DNA of 64,000 nucleotides from Vibrio diazotrophicus (lineage in GTDB: Bacteria > Pseudomonadota > Gammaproteobacteria > Enterobacterales > Vibrionaceae), in the NCBI RefSeq assembly GCF_038452265.1, contig NZ_CP151842.1, forward strand, positions 1,364,001 to 1,428,000. Direction: 5' to 3'. The position numbers were made by a program, and so were the translations under genes. Below are positions 63,479-64,000 of the stretch, piece by piece (the first letter of the stretch is position 1; each line of letters starts with the position of its first letter). Under the pieces are notes generated by a model that ran no database searches, was not told the DNA's origin, and saw nothing but the letters and a program-made list of their open reading frames with translations.

Positions 63479-64000
63479 GTCATTTACTTGAAATCAATAA
63501 CTTGTGTGTAGATTACGTCTCACCAAACGGCGTTGCGCGTGCAGTGAACAACGTTAGCCTAACCATTTCACCGGGTGAAACCGTGGGTTTAGCGGGCGAG
63601 TCGGGTTGCGGCAAAAGTACCTTGGCTTTCGCGATTTCGCGTCTGCATAAAGCGCCAGCGCTGATCTCGGAGGGTGAGATCCTCTACAAAGGGCAAGATG
63701 TGCTGAAGATGAACGATCGCCAATTACGCGATTTCCGCTGGAACGATGTTTCGGTGGTGTTCCAAAGTGCGATGAACTCACTCAACCCAGTCATTACAAT
63801 TGGTGAGCAACTGACGGATGTGATTTTGGCGCACCGTAAAGTGCCGTACAAACAAGCCCATGAGCGAGCGATTGAGTTACTGAAAATTGTCGGGATTCAT
63901 GGCGATCGTATGAGCAGCTTTCCGCATCAACTCAGTGGCGGCATGAGGCAGCGTGTGGTGATTGCGGTTGCATTGGCGCTTGAGCCAAAACTGATCATCA
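63475..64000 (+). CDS. ABC importer ATP-binding protein (DppD type), 3' end outside window
   Basis: The first ~175 residues of a DppD/OppD ATPase, opening MSHLLEINNLCVDY. Walker A is GESGCGKST, the Q-loop is in VVFQSAMNSLNPV, and the signature is LSGGMRQRVVIAVALALEPK; the Walker B segment starts at the window edge. It powers the importer. A second ATPase (DppF type) is expected beyond the window. Confidence 0.94.
   Translation, partial: MSHLLEINNLCVDYVSPNGVARAVNNVSLTISPGETVGLAGESGCGKSTLAFAISRLHKAPALISEGEILYKGQDVLKMNDRQLRDFRWNDVSVVFQSAMNSLNPVITIGEQLTDVILAHRKVPYKQAHERAIELLKIVGIHGDRMSSFPHQLSGGMRQRVVIAVALALEPKLII

Noticed and set aside
1..64000. CRISPR array, prophage or toxin-antitoxin module
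   Set aside because: No regularly spaced repeats, phage structural genes or paired toxin-antitoxin genes were found; the P-loop gene at 45863 has no antitoxin partner.

Overview
The window reads as Vibrio DNA: a lateral-flagella (laf) gene set with LafK, LafS, LafT, LafU and LafW homologues, an RTX adhesin, MetJ-type boxes in front of metA, and a cellobiose/chitobiose-type oligosaccharide transporter are all familiar from this genus. Placement on the second chromosome is an inference from where laf genes usually lie. No replication origin, prophage, integron or CRISPR array was seen.

Layout. 1-5.5 kb: the 3' end of a large RTX adhesin, a DUF1415 gene, an MFS exporter with a divergent LysR regulator, and a small glutaredoxin. 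6-41.8 kb: one contiguous, apparently complete lateral flagellar locus in several transcription units. These are lafBCDEFSTU (leftward, from a sigma-54-like promoter), lafA flagellin alone (leftward, own terminator), fliMNPQR-flhBA plus a degenerate EAL-domain gene (leftward), motY-lafK-fliEFGHIJ (rightward), flgA-flgMN-transglycosylase (leftward) and flgBCDEFGHIJKL-lafW (rightward, from a second sigma-54-like promoter). Two diverged copies of a ~90-bp sequence, in the same orientation, sit just outside the two ends of this block.

41.9-51 kb: a YgjP-like metalloprotein gene, rlmF, a small membrane protein, a PilF-like TPR lipoprotein, metA with its operator, a small P-loop kinase, and a four-gene efflux operon (TolC-type, HlyD-type, two ABC-2 permeases, no ATPase gene) preceded by a perfect 30-bp palindrome. 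51.7-56.8 kb: a CitA/DcuS-type sensor and its regulator, a periplasmic binding protein, a DUF2726 zinc-ribbon protein and a membrane diguanylate cyclase. 57-59.5 kb is an accessory spot: two tRNA-Val(GAC) genes, an orphan 26-bp palindrome, a decayed IS3-family element and an AT-rich binding-protein-like gene. 59.5-64 kb: an oligosaccharide/peptide ABC importer (binding protein, two permeases, start of the first ATPase), with matching LacI-type operators upstream of the importer and of the divergent AT-rich gene.

How it works together. The laf genes would build proton-driven peritrichous flagella for swarming. LafK with sigma-54 would turn on the early operons, and LafS (sigma-28, held by FlgM) the late ones. 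The lateral FliM lacks the usual CheY-binding N-terminus, which fits a motor not controlled by chemotaxis. FlgJ lacks a muramidase domain, and a separate transglycosylase gene in the locus could supply it. The RTX adhesin, degenerate EAL protein and diguanylate cyclase suggest a surface/biofilm lifestyle, but those functional links are inferred.
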